41,567 nucleotides of DNA, taken from the NCBI GenBank assembly GCA_947624435.1, contig CANQKE010000023.1, positions 1-41,567 on the forward strand. Direction: 5' to 3'. The notes under the pieces were generated by a model, which made no database searches, was not told the origin of the DNA, and saw nothing but the letters and a program-made list of their open reading frames with translations. Source of the DNA: an uncultured Ruminiclostridium sp. (GTDB taxonomy: Bacteria > Bacillota > Clostridia > Oscillospirales > Ruminococcaceae). Positions 33,754 through 41,567 of the stretch are shown here, in pieces. Within the stretch, counting starts at the first letter, position 1, and every line of letters starts with the position of its first letter. Position numbers and translations under genes: made by a program.

Positions 33754-34449
33754 ATGAGTGTTTTTGCTATAAGTGACATTCATCTTCCGTTCGGCGGCGG
33801 TAAGCCTATGGACATTTTTGCCGGCTGGAGCAATTATACCGAAAGGCTGGAGAAAAACTGGAACAGCATGGTGTCCGAAGACGATATCACGGTGATACCC
33901 GGCGATATCTGCTGGGCGATGAAGCTGGAGGACGCTCTGCCGGATTTTCGCTTTATCAGTGAAAATCTGAACGGGAAAAAGCTGATATTCAAAGGCAATC
34001 ACGATTACTGGTGGACCACTCAGAATAAAATGGATAAATTCCTGTCGGGAAATAATTTCGACGATATAAGGATACTGAACAACAGCGCCGTGCGCACGGG
34101 CGATATCACGATATGCGGCACGCGCGGTTGGATAAACGACGACGGTCAGCCACAGGACCTTAAACTGTTAAAGCGCGAGGCGGGACGGCTGGAGGTTTCG
34201 ATAAAAGAGGCCGCCGCGCTTGGCGGAGAGCCGGTAGTGTTTTTGCACTATCCGCCGATATATGCCGGAGAGGAAAACACCTATATATTGGAGGTTTTGC
34301 GCAAATACGCGATAAAACGCTGTTATTACGGGCATGTACACGGCAGCGCACTTTTTCACAACGCTTTTCAGGGAGAGCGCGACGGGATCATCTTTAAGCT
34401 CATCTCTGCCGATTATGTTAAATTTACGCCTGTACTTGTACAGGAATAA
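33754..34449 (+). CDS. Metallophosphoesterase
   Basis: A 231-residue calcineurin-like phosphoesterase with a two-metal site: AISDIHLPFGG (Asp8, His10), TVIPGDICWAM, FKGNHDYWW and GHVHGSALF. The protein begins with the first motif, so there is no signal peptide and it should be cytoplasmic. It belongs to a common Firmicute group (substrate unknown) that includes proteins tied to nucleotide or lipid phosphate hydrolysis. ATG 33754 follows TAGGAGAG, 8 bases after thrC, so the two are probably cotranscribed. Confidence 0.87.
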   Translation: MSVFAISDIHLPFGGGKPMDIFAGWSNYTERLEKNWNSMVSEDDITVIPGDICWAMKLEDALPDFRFISENLNGKKLIFKGNHDYWWTTQNKMDKFLSGNNFDDIRILNNSAVRTGDITICGTRGWINDDGQPQDLKLLKREAGRLEVSIKEAAALGGEPVVFLHYPPIYAGEENTYILEVLRKYAIKRCYYGHVHGSALFHNAFQGERDGIIFKLISADYVKFTPVLVQE

Positions 34450-34545
34450 AAATAAAAAAATTATGCCGTATGATTTTCAGGGCTGCGTAAAGCGGTTATT
34501 ACAGAAATTACATAAAAAGGCATCAAAAAACGGAGGATTTTCAAA

Positions 34546-35838
34546 ATGGAAATTATTTCTAACAGCAAAACTGCGGTGAACACGGTCGAAGCCGAGTTCA
34601 AGTCAAGCGCCGAGGAATTTGAGCAGGCGGTACAGGCCGCATTTCTCAAGCAGAGAAAGAACATAACCGTTCCCGGTTTCAGAAAAGGCAAGGCTACCCG
34701 TAAGATGATCGAGACCCAGTACGGTGAAGGCGTTTTTTATCAGGAAGCTGTAAACAGCATGTATCAGAAGATAGTTTCTGATGTGATAGACGAGCTCAAG
34801 CTGGAAGTTGTAGATATGCCCAAGGTAGAGGTGCAGGAGGTAAGCAAGGAGAACGGCGTTACCTTCAAGGCGGAGTTCACCGTTAAGCCCGAGGTGGAAA
34901 TTTCCGATTATAAAGGATTAAAGGTCACCAAAACTGTCAAGACTGTTAAGGACGAGGACGTAGACAAGGAAATAGACAAGCTGCGTGAAAGAGACGCAAG
35001 GATAATCGACGTCACCGACAGACCTCTTGAAAAGGGCGATACCGCGATATTTGATTTTGAGGGCTTTGTTGACGGCGAGCCTTTCGAGGGCGGCAAGGCG
35101 GAGAAGTTCTCCTTAGAGATAGGCTCCGGCAGATTTATCCCCGGCTTTGAGGACGGCATGATAGGCAAGAGCATCGGCGAGGATTTCGATGTGAACGTGA
35201 CCTTCCCGGAGGATTACAACGCGGATAATCTTAAGGGCAAGCCCGCCGTGTTCAAGTGCAAAATACACGAGATAAAGGCTAAGGAGTATTCCGAGGTAGA
35301 CGACGAATTTGCCAAGGACGTAAGCGAGTTTGACACTCTCGACGAGCTCAAGGCGGATCTTCGCAAAAAGCTTGAGGAAAACGCCGAGAACGAAGCAAAG
35401 GGCAACCTTGATAACGAGCTTACCGAAAAGGTCATCGAGCTTTTGAAAGCCGAGATACCGGACGCTATGATAAATAACCGCGTTGACGACCTTGTCCGTG
35501 ACTGGGAATACAGGAACAGATACCAGGGCATCACCGTTAAGGATTACCTTAAATATACCGGCACCACTCTGGAGCAGTTTAAGGAGAATTTCAAAGAGCC
35601 GGCAGAAAAGCAGGTAAAGCTCAGACTTGCGCTTGAAAAGATAGCGGAGCTGGAGAACATAACCGTTTCCGACGAGGATATCGAAAACGAGTACAAGGAA
35701 ATGGCGGAGAACTACAAGATGGAGCTTGACAAGGTGAAGAGCGTCATAGCTAAGGAAAATCTTGAAAAGGATCTTGCCGTTGAAAAGGCGTTCGACCTTG
35801 TCCGCGACAGCGCCGATGTTACCGAGGAAAAGGAATAA
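34546..35838 (+). CDS. tig: Trigger factor chaperone
   Basis: A 430-residue ribosome-bound chaperone and prolyl isomerase. The N-terminal ribosome-binding signature is ITVPGFRKGKATRKMI; a central FKBP domain (about 155-240, KGDTAIFDFEGFVDGEPFEGG, IPGFEDGMIGK) and a helical C-terminal arm follow. Strongly acidic/lysine-rich composition as usual. ATG 34546 follows CGGAGGA. It heads tig-clpP-clpX, 72 bases before clpP, the same order as in most bacteria. Confidence 0.96.
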   Translation: MEIISNSKTAVNTVEAEFKSSAEEFEQAVQAAFLKQRKNITVPGFRKGKATRKMIETQYGEGVFYQEAVNSMYQKIVSDVIDELKLEVVDMPKVEVQEVSKENGVTFKAEFTVKPEVEISDYKGLKVTKTVKTVKDEDVDKEIDKLRERDARIIDVTDRPLEKGDTAIFDFEGFVDGEPFEGGKAEKFSLEIGSGRFIPGFEDGMIGKSIGEDFDVNVTFPEDYNADNLKGKPAVFKCKIHEIKAKEYSEVDDEFAKDVSEFDTLDELKADLRKKLEENAENEAKGNLDNELTEKVIELLKAEIPDAMINNRVDDLVRDWEYRNRYQGITVKDYLKYTGTTLEQFKENFKEPAEKQVKLRLALEKIAELENITVSDEDIENEYKEMAENYKMELDKVKSVIAKENLEKDLAVEKAFDLVRDSADVTEEKE

Positions 35839-35910
35839 TCCGCTTTACAGAGGCTTTTGTTTTTAGCTTTGGTCGGCTGATTTTTACCGTCAGAGAAAGG
35901 AAGGATCATT

Positions 35911-36498
35911 ATGAGTTTAGTACCTACCGTCATTGAACAGACCGGACGCGGTGAAAGAGCATACGATATCTTTTCCCGTCTGCTCAACGACAGGATAATC
36001 ATGCTCAACGAAGATGTGAACGACGTTACCGCAGGACTTGTTGTAGCGCAGCTGCTGTTTTTGGAGGGGCAGGACCCAGATAAGGATATCAGCTTTTATA
36101 TAAACAGCCCCGGCGGTTCTATCACAGCGGGAATGGCGATATACGACACGATGAACTATATCAAGTGCGACGTTTCCACTATATGTATCGGAATGGCGGC
36201 GTCCATGGGCGCGTTTTTGCTGTCCAGCGGCGCAAAGGGCAAGAGATTCTGCCTGCCTAATTCTCAGGTGCTTATCCATCAGCCGCTTATAGGCGGAGGA
36301 CTTAACGGTCAGGAGACCGATATAATGATCCATGCCAAAAACCTTGAAAAGACCCGCCGCAAGCTGGAAGAGATACTTGCTTCAAACTGCGGAAAAGATT
36401 ACGAGCAGCTCCACAAGGACTGCGAGCGTGACAATTATATGTCCGCCGAGGAGGCTTGTGCGTACGGTCTGGTCGATAAGGTCATAGCTAAACGGTAA
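35911..36498 (+). CDS. clpP: ATP-dependent Clp protease proteolytic subunit
   Basis: A 195-residue serine protease forming the two-ring ClpP barrel. Catalytic Ser98 lies in [11 protein letters not shown], His123 in [10 protein letters not shown] and the third residue is an Asp near 174 (CERDNYM). The N-terminal loop [20 protein letters not shown], which contacts ClpX, is complete and there is no propeptide. ATG 35911 follows AAAGGAAGG. clpX lies 20 bases downstream. Confidence 0.97.
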   Translation: MSLVPTVIEQTGRGERAYDIFSRLLNDRIIMLNEDVNDVTAGLVVAQLLFLEGQDPDKDISFYINSPGGSITAGMAIYDTMNYIKCDVSTICIGMAASMGAFLLSSGAKGKRFCLPNSQVLIHQPLIGGGLNGQETDIMIHAKNLEKTRRKLEEILASNCGKDYEQLHKDCERDNYMSAEEACAYGLVDKVIAKR

Positions 36499-36518
36499 GC
36501 GTTGAAAGGAAATATATT

Positions 36519-37799
36519 ATGCTCAGATGCAGTTTCTGCGAAAGAACTGAAGAACAGGTAGATAAAATAATTTACGGTGCAAGCGGCTGCATTTGCAGCG
36601 ACTGTATCCTTACCACATATCAGATGCTTATGGGGCAGGAGGAGAACAAAAAATCCTCCAAAAAAGAAGAGCAGAAAGAGAAATTCAAGCTCATCAAGCC
36701 CGCCGATCTTAAAGCGGTATTGGATAATTATGTGATAGGGCAGGAAGAGGCAAAGAAAACTATCTGCGTCTCTGTATATAATCATTACAAGCGCAATTTT
36801 TACGGCAACGAGCAGGAAAACGAGGTCGAGCTGCAAAAAAGCAACGTTTTGCTGTTAGGACCTACCGGCGTCGGCAAGACCATGATAGCGCAGACTCTGG
36901 CGAGAATACTGAACGTGCCTTTCGCTATTGCGGACGCTACCACCCTTACTCAAGCGGGATACGTCGGCGAGGACGTTGAAAACGTGCTGCTCAGGCTTAT
37001 CCAGGCTGCCGATTATGATATTGAGGCGGCGCAGCACGGCATAATCTACATCGACGAGATAGACAAGATAACCCGCAAATCCGAAAACACCTCCATCACC
37101 AGAGACGTCAGCGGAGAGGGCGTTCAGCAGGCGCTGCTTAAAATAATCGAGGGTACTGTATCCAATGTTCCTCCCCAGGGCGGAAGAAAGCATCCGCATC
37201 AGGAATTTCTCCAGATAGACACCAAAAACATACTGTTTATCTGCGGCGGCGCTTTTGAAGGGATAGACAAGACCATTCTTTCGCGCACCAGTTCCTCCGC
37301 GCTTGGATTCGGGGCGGAGATAAAAGGCAAAAACGACCGCAGCGTAAACGACGCGCTGCATGATATAGAGCCGGAGGACCTTGTTAAATACGGCATAATC
37401 CCCGAGCTGGTAGGACGTTTGCCGGTTATCGCGGTACTGGACGATCTTGACGAAGAGGCGCTGGTAAGGATACTCATAGAGCCTAAAAACGCCGTTATCA
37501 AGCAGTATAAGTACCTGTTCAGCCTGGACGGGATAGATCTGGAATTTACCGACGACGCATTAAGGGCTATCGCGAGAAAGACCGCGGAAAGAAAGACCGG
37601 AGCAAGAGGCTTGAGGACGGTCATCGAGGATATTCTTTCGGACGTTATGTTCAACGCGCCCGCAGATGATACCATCGAAAAAGTTATCGTCAACGCCGAG
37701 TGCGTAGACGGCTCAGTCGGCCCCGAAATAATCCGTTCTAACGATAAAAAAGGCGGCAAAAAGGGTATAGAAAAGCGAGACCTTAAAAAGATAAGCTGA
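36519..37799 (+). CDS. clpX: Clp protease ATP-binding subunit ClpX
   Basis: A 426-residue AAA+ unfoldase. Zinc-binding Cys4, Cys7, Cys26 and Cys29 form the N-domain; Walker A is [10 protein letters not shown], Walker [10 protein letters not shown], the pore loop GYVGED and the ClpP-binding IGF-like loop is LGFGAEIKG. Sensor/arginine motifs [10 protein letters not shown] are near the C-terminus. ATG 36519 follows GAAAGGAA. It ends the tig-clpP-clpX group. Confidence 0.97.
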   Translation: MLRCSFCERTEEQVDKIIYGASGCICSDCILTTYQMLMGQEENKKSSKKEEQKEKFKLIKPADLKAVLDNYVIGQEEAKKTICVSVYNHYKRNFYGNEQENEVELQKSNVLLLGPTGVGKTMIAQTLARILNVPFAIADATTLTQAGYVGEDVENVLLRLIQAADYDIEAAQHGIIYIDEIDKITRKSENTSITRDVSGEGVQQALLKIIEGTVSNVPPQGGRKHPHQEFLQIDTKNILFICGGAFEGIDKTILSRTSSSALGFGAEIKGKNDRSVNDALHDIEPEDLVKYGIIPELVGRLPVIAVLDDLDEEALVRILIEPKNAVIKQYKYLFSLDGIDLEFTDDALRAIARKTAERKTGARGLRTVIEDILSDVMFNAPADDTIEKVIVNAECVDGSVGPEIIRSNDKKGGKKGIEKRDLKKIS

Positions 37800-37861
37800 T
37801 TTGTTCATAGAGTCAAAATTTATGAACGTTGGGTTTCAAAAGGTTTAGTAACAGGATAAAA

Positions 37862-37889
37862 AAACGGCTGCTCCGGTGGGCAGCCGTTT
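37862..37889 (-). terminator. Terminator of the PIN toxin gene
   Basis: AAACGGCTGC (37862-37871) with GCAGCCGTTT (37880-37889), 10-bp stem overlapping the toxin stop codon. The - strand continues into seven T, a strong terminator for the toxin-antitoxin transcript; on the + strand it could also stop clpX readthrough less efficiently. Confidence 0.85.
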
Positions 37890-38319
37890 ATGTTTCATCT
37901 TGTTCTTTTTTAAGCTCCCGTAAAAATTCTTCGGGAGAAAATACCGTGACCGATGATTTGCCGTAGTCGCCCAGATTTCGCGTGACAATACAGTCCGCGC
38001 CTATGCGCTTTGCGGTTTCTATCATCACCGCATCTTCATAGTCTAAAGTCGGCGAGGACATTGCAATACGGCAGTCTGCGGAAAACGTATCCGCAATATC
38101 GAATAGGACGAACAGCTTATTTACGGCTGCTCTTGTCTTCTGCTCATCGTGCAGACTTCTGCGAATGATGTAGTAGATGTCCATTATAGATTTTGCCGTC
38201 AGCACTCCTCTGAACTTGCGGTTTGACGCGGCAAGGAAAACATCGAGCGCGGCTTTTGAAAACGGCTCACGGTTTTGCAGAACATCAATGACTACACAAG
38301 TATCAATAACTGCTGTCAT
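37888..38319 (-). CDS. PIN domain toxin (VapC-like)
   Basis: A 143-residue PIN-domain protein, expected to be a metal-dependent ribonuclease toxin. Acidic residues fit the PIN active site: Asp6 in AVIDTCVVID, a Glu/Asp pair in TLDYEDAVMIETA and Asp in IVTRNLGDY. Its ATG overlaps the antitoxin stop by 4 bases (ATGA at 38316-38319), which is the standard antitoxin-first layout with coupled translation. The target RNA is unknown. The pair is inserted between clpX and rpsO on the opposite strand and has its own promoter and terminator, suggesting acquisition as a cassette. Confidence 0.87.
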   Translation of the reverse strand: MTAVIDTCVVIDVLQNREPFSKAALDVFLAASNRKFRGVLTAKSIMDIYYIIRRSLHDEQKTRAAVNKLFVLFDIADTFSADCRIAMSSPTLDYEDAVMIETAKRIGADCIVTRNLGDYGKSSVTVFSPEEFLRELKKEQDET

Positions 38320-38531
38320 ACTCTGTCAAGCCTTTCTTCCCGCGCCTCTTCGGGAGTAATGTCGGCAGGAATTAACCCTAAAAGCGACTTGGCGGTTTCC
38401 ACTCTGTCGGCGTTCGGGTTTGTAAGCTTTGCGACGACCTTGCCGTTTTTGGTGATGTAAACATCTTCGCTTTCGGCAAGCGCAAGATATTTTCCAAGAT
38501 TGAGCTTAAATTCGGTAGCGGTAACAGACAT
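38316..38531 (-). CDS. Phd/YefM-family antitoxin
   Basis: A 71-residue antitoxin with the Phd/YefM DNA-binding fold at the N-terminus (MSVTATEFKLNLGKYLA, DVYITKNGKVVAKLTNP) and a short acidic C-terminal region (DITPEEAREERLDRV) that would wrap the toxin. ATG 38531 follows AGGAGGT; longer frames upstream cover the promoter and are rejected. It should autoregulate through the inverted repeat around its promoter. Confidence 0.88.
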   Translation of the reverse strand: MSVTATEFKLNLGKYLALAESEDVYITKNGKVVAKLTNPNADRVETAKSLLGLIPADITPEEAREERLDRV

Positions 38532-38573
38532 AGTAAGCACCTCCTGTAAGCAGTGTTTGCTTTCCCTATATTT

Positions 38574-38616
38574 ATTATACTCGAATCGAACGATTTTGTC
38601 AACTGTTTCGTTCGAT
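38574..38616 (-). promoter_or_regulatory. Toxin-antitoxin promoter with operator palindrome
   Basis: - strand TTGACA (38602-38597), 17-base spacer, TATAAT (38579-38574): perfect consensus. Flanking the -35 is a 9-bp inverted repeat ATCGAACGA (38585-38593) and TCGTTCGAT (38608-38616), centres 23 bp apart (about two helical turns), with another partial copy (GAACGAAC, 38627-38634). Binding by the antitoxin would cover the promoter. Confidence 0.85.
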
Positions 38617-38670
38617 TTTTCAAAAAGAACGAACATGGGAGAACAGAGGAAATAAAAATTCAAAAAAGGC

Positions 38671-38699
38671 TTTACAAATCCGGACAGTTGTGATATAAT
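38671..38699 (+). promoter_or_regulatory. rpsO: Promoter for rpsO
   Basis: TTTACA (38671-38676), 17-base spacer, TATAAT (38694-38699), 119 bases before rpsO, giving a structured leader. Confidence 0.85.
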
Positions 38700-38705
38700 A
38701 ATCCT

Positions 38706-38818
38706 GTTATGTTCAAACATGGCAAAAACCGTTTCTTGGCGTTGAGGCGAATGCTCGTTACGAGAAACACCGATGCCCTTTGCTATGAGGCGGAATAAAA
38801 CGAAAAAGAGGTGTAATT
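38706..38818 (+). ncRNA. Probable S15 (rpsO) leader RNA
   Basis: About 110 untranslated bases with a stem GTTTCT/AGAAAC (38731-38768 region) enclosing a GAGG..GCTC segment, and further short stems before GAGGTG at 38810. S15 represses its own mRNA in several bacterial groups through different leader folds. Position and stems fit; I could not match a specific known class. Confidence 0.42.
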
Positions 38819-39085
38819 ATGCTACTCAAGGAAGAAAAGACTGCCATTATCGAGGCTAACCGCACTCATGAGAATGATACCGGCTCGCCCGAGGTACAGA
38901 TCGCTATTCTTACTAAGAGGATAAACGATCTTACCGAGCATCTCAAGACCCACAAGAAGGATCACCATTCCCGCCGCGGTCTGCTCAAGATGGTAGGTCA
39001 CAGACGTAACCTGCTCAACTATCTGATGAAAAAGGATATTGAGCGCTACCGTGCTATTATCGCAAAGCTCGGTATTCGTAAGTAA
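38819..39085 (+). CDS. rpsO: 30S ribosomal protein S15
   Basis: An 88-residue protein, standard length, binding the central domain of 16S rRNA. Family sequence is unmistakable: [37 protein letters not shown] and [14 protein letters not shown] 38819 follows GAGGTG. pnp lies 167 bases downstream, the same rpsO-pnp order as in most bacteria. Confidence 0.97.
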   Translation: MLLKEEKTAIIEANRTHENDTGSPEVQIAILTKRINDLTEHLKTHKKDHHSRRGLLKMVGHRRNLLNYLMKKDIERYRAIIAKLGIRK

Positions 39086-39154
39086 GTGTGTAAAAGGGCG
39101 GAGCAAGTGCTGTTCTGCCCTTTAACCCTTATTTCAAAGCAAATCTGAAAATCA

Positions 39155-39229
39155 AGGGAAACACGCTTTTAGCATTAAATTGAACGGATTGGCGCAGTCC
39201 GCTGAATTTATTGCTAACGCTGTTTCCCT
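39155..39229 (+). promoter_or_regulatory. pnp: Long imperfect stem-loop upstream of pnp
   Basis: Left arm 39155-39181 (AGGGAAACA..GC..TTAGCA..TAAATT) pairs with right arm 39205-39229 (AATTTA..TGCTAA..GC..TGTTTCCCT), about 22 of 25 positions paired with small bulges. A small inner hairpin GGA/TCC sits in the loop. The stem ends 10 bases before the pnp ribosome binding site. Such a stem upstream of pnp is the substrate for RNase III-dependent autocontrol in E. coli. Confidence 0.65.
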
Positions 39230-39252
39230 GAAAAAATCAAGGAGGAACAGAA

Positions 39253-41373
39253 ATGTTTGAAAACTACAAGGTATTCAAAACCATGTTTGCCGGCAGAGAA
39301 CTGACTGTTGAGACCGGAAAGGTCTGCGGTCTTGCTAACGGCTCATGTTGGATACGCTACGGTGAATCGGTAGTTATGGTAAACGCTACCGCCAGCCCCA
39401 AGCCGCGCGACGGAATAGACTTTTTCCCGCTGGCTGTGGACTATGAAGAAAAGCTGTACTCGGTAGGTAAGATACCGGGCGGCTTCCTTAAAAGAGAGGG
39501 CAGGCCCAGCGAAAAGGCTATCCTTTATTCGCGTGTGGTAGACCGCCCCATGCGTCCGTTATTCCCCAAGGATATGAGAAACGACGTAGCTATCGTTATG
39601 ACGGTGCTCGCGGTAGACCCCGACACTCAGCCGGAAATTCTTTCGATGATAGGCGCGTCTATTGCGGTAAGTATCTCCGATATCCCGTGGAACGGTCCTA
39701 TCGGCGGTATTTCCGTAGGACTGGTAGACGGCGAGATAATCCTGATGCCCGACGCAGAGCAGAGAGCTAAGTCCGACCTTCAGCTTACCGTGGCGTCAAG
39801 CGAGAAGAAGGTAGTCATGATAGAGGCGGGAGCAAATGAGGTCGACGACGACACCATGCTCAAGGCTATCATGGCGGGACATGAGGAGATAAATAGATCT
39901 CTTATCCCGTTTATAAAGGATATCCAGGCTCAGATAGGCAAGCCCAAGTTCTCGTTCCCGTCAATGGAGGTAGACCATGACCTGTTTGAGGCTATCAAGG
40001 AGCAGTACACCGAAAAGGTAAAATATGCTCTTGACACCGATGATAAGAATATCCGCGAGGAGCGCCTCCAGCCGATAAAGGACGAAATTCATGCGCAGTA
40101 TGATGAACAGTACCCCGAGCAGGGCGCGATGATAGACGAATGTATCTACAAGCTGCAAAAATTCATCGTAAGACGCTGGCTGCTCGACGAGCAGAAGCGT
40201 GTTGACGGCAGAGGAATGGACGAAATGCGTCCGCTTGCCGCAGAAGTAGGACTTCTGCCGCGCGTACACGGCTCCGGTCTGTTTACCAGAGGTCAGACAC
40301 AGGTGCTTACCGTTACTACTCTCGGTCCTGTCAGCGACAGCCAGAAGCTGGACGGCCTTGACGATGAAGAAATGAAGCGCTATATGCACCATTATAATTT
40401 CCCGGCTTATTCTGTAGGCGAGACTAAGGCCAGCAGAGGACCCGGCAGACGTGAGATAGGTCACGGCGCGCTTGCACAGCGTGCGCTTGAGCCGGTCATC
40501 CCGTCGGTAGAGGAATTCCCTTATGCGATAAGACTTGTATCCGAGGTGCTTTCCTCCAACGGTTCTACCTCTCAGGCGTCTATATGCGGCTCGACACTGT
40601 CATTGATGGACGCCGGCGTTCCGATAAAGGCGCCTGTTGCCGGAATATCCTGCGGACTTATCACCGAGGGCGACCGCTGGATGACTATGGTGGATATCCA
40701 GGGACTGGAAGATTTCTTCGGCGATATGGACTTTAAGGTGGGCGGTACTCATAAGGGTATCACCGCTATCCAGATGGATCTTAAAATAGACGGACTTACT
40801 CCTGAGATAATCAAGGACGCTTTTGCAAAAACTCATAAGGCAAGAGATTATATACTTGACGAGATAATTCTGAAAGCTATCGACGCTCCCAGACCTACCG
40901 TAAATAAGTACGCACCCAAGATGCTCAATACCAAGGTGCCGGTGGATAAGATACGCGACGTTATCGGTACAGGCGGCAAGGTGATCCAAAAGCTGTGTGC
41001 TGATTTTGAGGTCAAGATAGACGTTGACGAAGAGGGTAACGTATTCGTCTGCGGTCAGGATCTTGAAAAGGCAAACAACTGCATCGCGATGATAAAGGCT
41101 ATCACTTCTCCTCCGGAGATAGGCGCTATCTATAAAGGCAAGGTCGTTCGTATAATGAGCTTCGGCGCTTTTGTGGAGATCGCTCCCGGCAAGGACGGAA
41201 TGGTACACGTTTCCGAGCTTGAAAACCGCAGGGTCGAAAAGGTAGAGGACGTTGTATCCATAGGAGATGAGATAATCGTCAAGGTGCTGGATATCGACAA
41301 TCAGGGCAAGATAAGGCTTTCGAGAAAGGCCGCCCTCGCCGATATCGAGGCTAAGAAAAAAGCAAATAACTGA
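39253..41373 (+). CDS. pnp: Polyribonucleotide nucleotidyltransferase (PNPase)
   Basis: A 706-residue trimeric 3'-5' phosphorolytic exoribonuclease. Two RNase PH domains (about 10-225 and 315-540) flank a helical linker; the second holds GRREIGHGALAQRAL, SSNGSTSQASICGSTLSLMDAGV and the active-site region DIQGLEDFFGDMDFKV. A KH domain (near 555-615, IGTGGKVIQKL) and an S1 domain (near 622-695, YKGKVVRIMSFGAFVE, GKDGMVHVSEL) finish it. ATG 39253 follows AAGGAGG. Probably also read from the rpsO promoter; a long stem precedes it. Confidence 0.97.
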   Translation: MFENYKVFKTMFAGRELTVETGKVCGLANGSCWIRYGESVVMVNATASPKPRDGIDFFPLAVDYEEKLYSVGKIPGGFLKREGRPSEKAILYSRVVDRPMRPLFPKDMRNDVAIVMTVLAVDPDTQPEILSMIGASIAVSISDIPWNGPIGGISVGLVDGEIILMPDAEQRAKSDLQLTVASSEKKVVMIEAGANEVDDDTMLKAIMAGHEEINRSLIPFIKDIQAQIGKPKFSFPSMEVDHDLFEAIKEQYTEKVKYALDTDDKNIREERLQPIKDEIHAQYDEQYPEQGAMIDECIYKLQKFIVRRWLLDEQKRVDGRGMDEMRPLAAEVGLLPRVHGSGLFTRGQTQVLTVTTLGPVSDSQKLDGLDDEEMKRYMHHYNFPAYSVGETKASRGPGRREIGHGALAQRALEPVIPSVEEFPYAIRLVSEVLSSNGSTSQASICGSTLSLMDAGVPIKAPVAGISCGLITEGDRWMTMVDIQGLEDFFGDMDFKVGGTHKGITAIQMDLKIDGLTPEIIKDAFAKTHKARDYILDEIILKAIDAPRPTVNKYAPKMLNTKVPVDKIRDVIGTGGKVIQKLCADFEVKIDVDEEGNVFVCGQDLEKANNCIAMIKAITSPPEIGAIYKGKVVRIMSFGAFVEIAPGKDGMVHVSELENRRVEKVEDVVSIGDEIIVKVLDIDNQGKIRLSRKAALADIEAKKKANN

Positions 41374-41394
41374 TTTTTGCTTATAGATACCCAT

Positions 41395-41423
41395 GTACCC
41401 GTGATCTTCACGGGTACTTTTTT
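41395..41423 (+). terminator. Intrinsic terminator of pnp
   Basis: GTACCCGTGA (41395-41404), loop TCT, TCACGGGTAC (41408-41417), 10-bp perfect stem followed by TTTTTT. Confidence 0.93.
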
Positions 41424-41487
41424 GTTTTTGAAAACAATATGCACCACGCTTTTTATTAATCCCCCAGATAATATAAACAAAATCACA

Positions 41488-41529
41488 AACATCACCCCAT
41501 CGGTTGGCATTGACTGGTGGGGTGATGTT
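41488..41529. terminator. Second hairpin after pnp, possible terminator for a - strand gene beyond the window
   Basis: AACATCACCCCA (41488-41499) with TGGGGTGATGTT (41518-41529), a 12-bp perfect stem with an 18-base loop. The - strand continues TTGTGATTTTG, a weak T tract. No gene is visible in the last 140 bases; it may end a gene starting outside the window. Confidence 0.5.
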
Positions 41530-41567
41530 GTTATAAATATCTTTCGCTAATTTTGTCATTTGCGAAA

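Noticed and set aside
40600-41559. 319-residue - strand open frame antisense to pnp, extending into the terminator region
   Set aside because: Most of it is the reverse of the conserved PNPase second RNase PH, KH and S1 domains; it lacks a ribosome binding site and the product shows no family pattern. Codon bias of the sense gene keeps the opposite frame open.
1-41567. CRISPR arrays, tRNA or rRNA genes, insertion sequences with transposases
   Set aside because: No regularly spaced direct repeats, no cloverleaf with CCA-end context and no transposase or integrase frames were found on either strand.

Overview
The window looks like a chromosomal segment of a strictly anaerobic, spore-forming Clostridium-class Firmicute, most likely in the Oscillospiraceae/Ruminococcaceae. 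The pointers are a DnaD/DnaI pair, CotF-like coat proteins, a SpoIVFB-like M50 protease, a three-subunit [FeFe] hydrogenase, the lepA-hemW and rnhB-yraN pairs, and strong AGGAGG Shine-Dalgarno sites with frequent TTG starts. This assignment is inference from gene content; no rRNA or tRNA gene was seen.

Layout. 1-577: tail of a probable FtsX-type permease, then a 45-residue gene with its own consensus promoter and terminator. 578-6484: dnaD, a dnaI-like helicase loader, a membrane-anchored transglutaminase-like protein and an 858-residue lipoprotein, tightly spaced on the + strand. 6569-7432: class II fructose-bisphosphate aldolase. 7658-9963: ECF-type sigma factor overlapping a membrane protein with a large ectodomain, a probable anti-sigma or sensor. 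9978-10237: a compact element of serial hairpins with 48-bp imperfect terminal inverted repeats between convergent genes. 10244-14471 (- strand): electron-bifurcating hydrogenase operon hydC-hydB-hydA, preceded by a long multi-stem leader RNA. 14993-18942: GH13 amylase, HAD phosphatase/phosphomutase, metA, a YczE/YitT-like membrane protein and crcB. 19027-24991 (- strand): lepA, hemW, glgP and a formate/nitrite-type channel. 25095-25565: two small coat-like proteins. 25680-28860: M50 protease, then a radical SAM TIGR03960 and DUF2344 pair. 29137-34449: rplS, lepB, rbgA, rnhB, yraN, thrC and a metallophosphoesterase. 34546-37799: tig-clpP-clpX. 37888-38531 (- strand): PIN-toxin/Phd-antitoxin module. 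38819-41373: rpsO and pnp.

Together the genes describe core replication, translation and proteostasis plus fermentative carbohydrate metabolism: glycogen phosphorylase and amylase feed glycolysis through aldolase, reducing power leaves as H2 through HydABC, and formate may leave through the FNT channel. Most of the window is ordinary chromosomal backbone. The parts that deserve attention are non-coding: the hydrogenase leader RNA at about 14514-14676, the palindromic element at 9978-10237, a hairpin lying between the Shine-Dalgarno and start codon of thrC, and a long stem upstream of pnp. One protein-level oddity is a serine at an expected H-cluster cysteine position in HydA.
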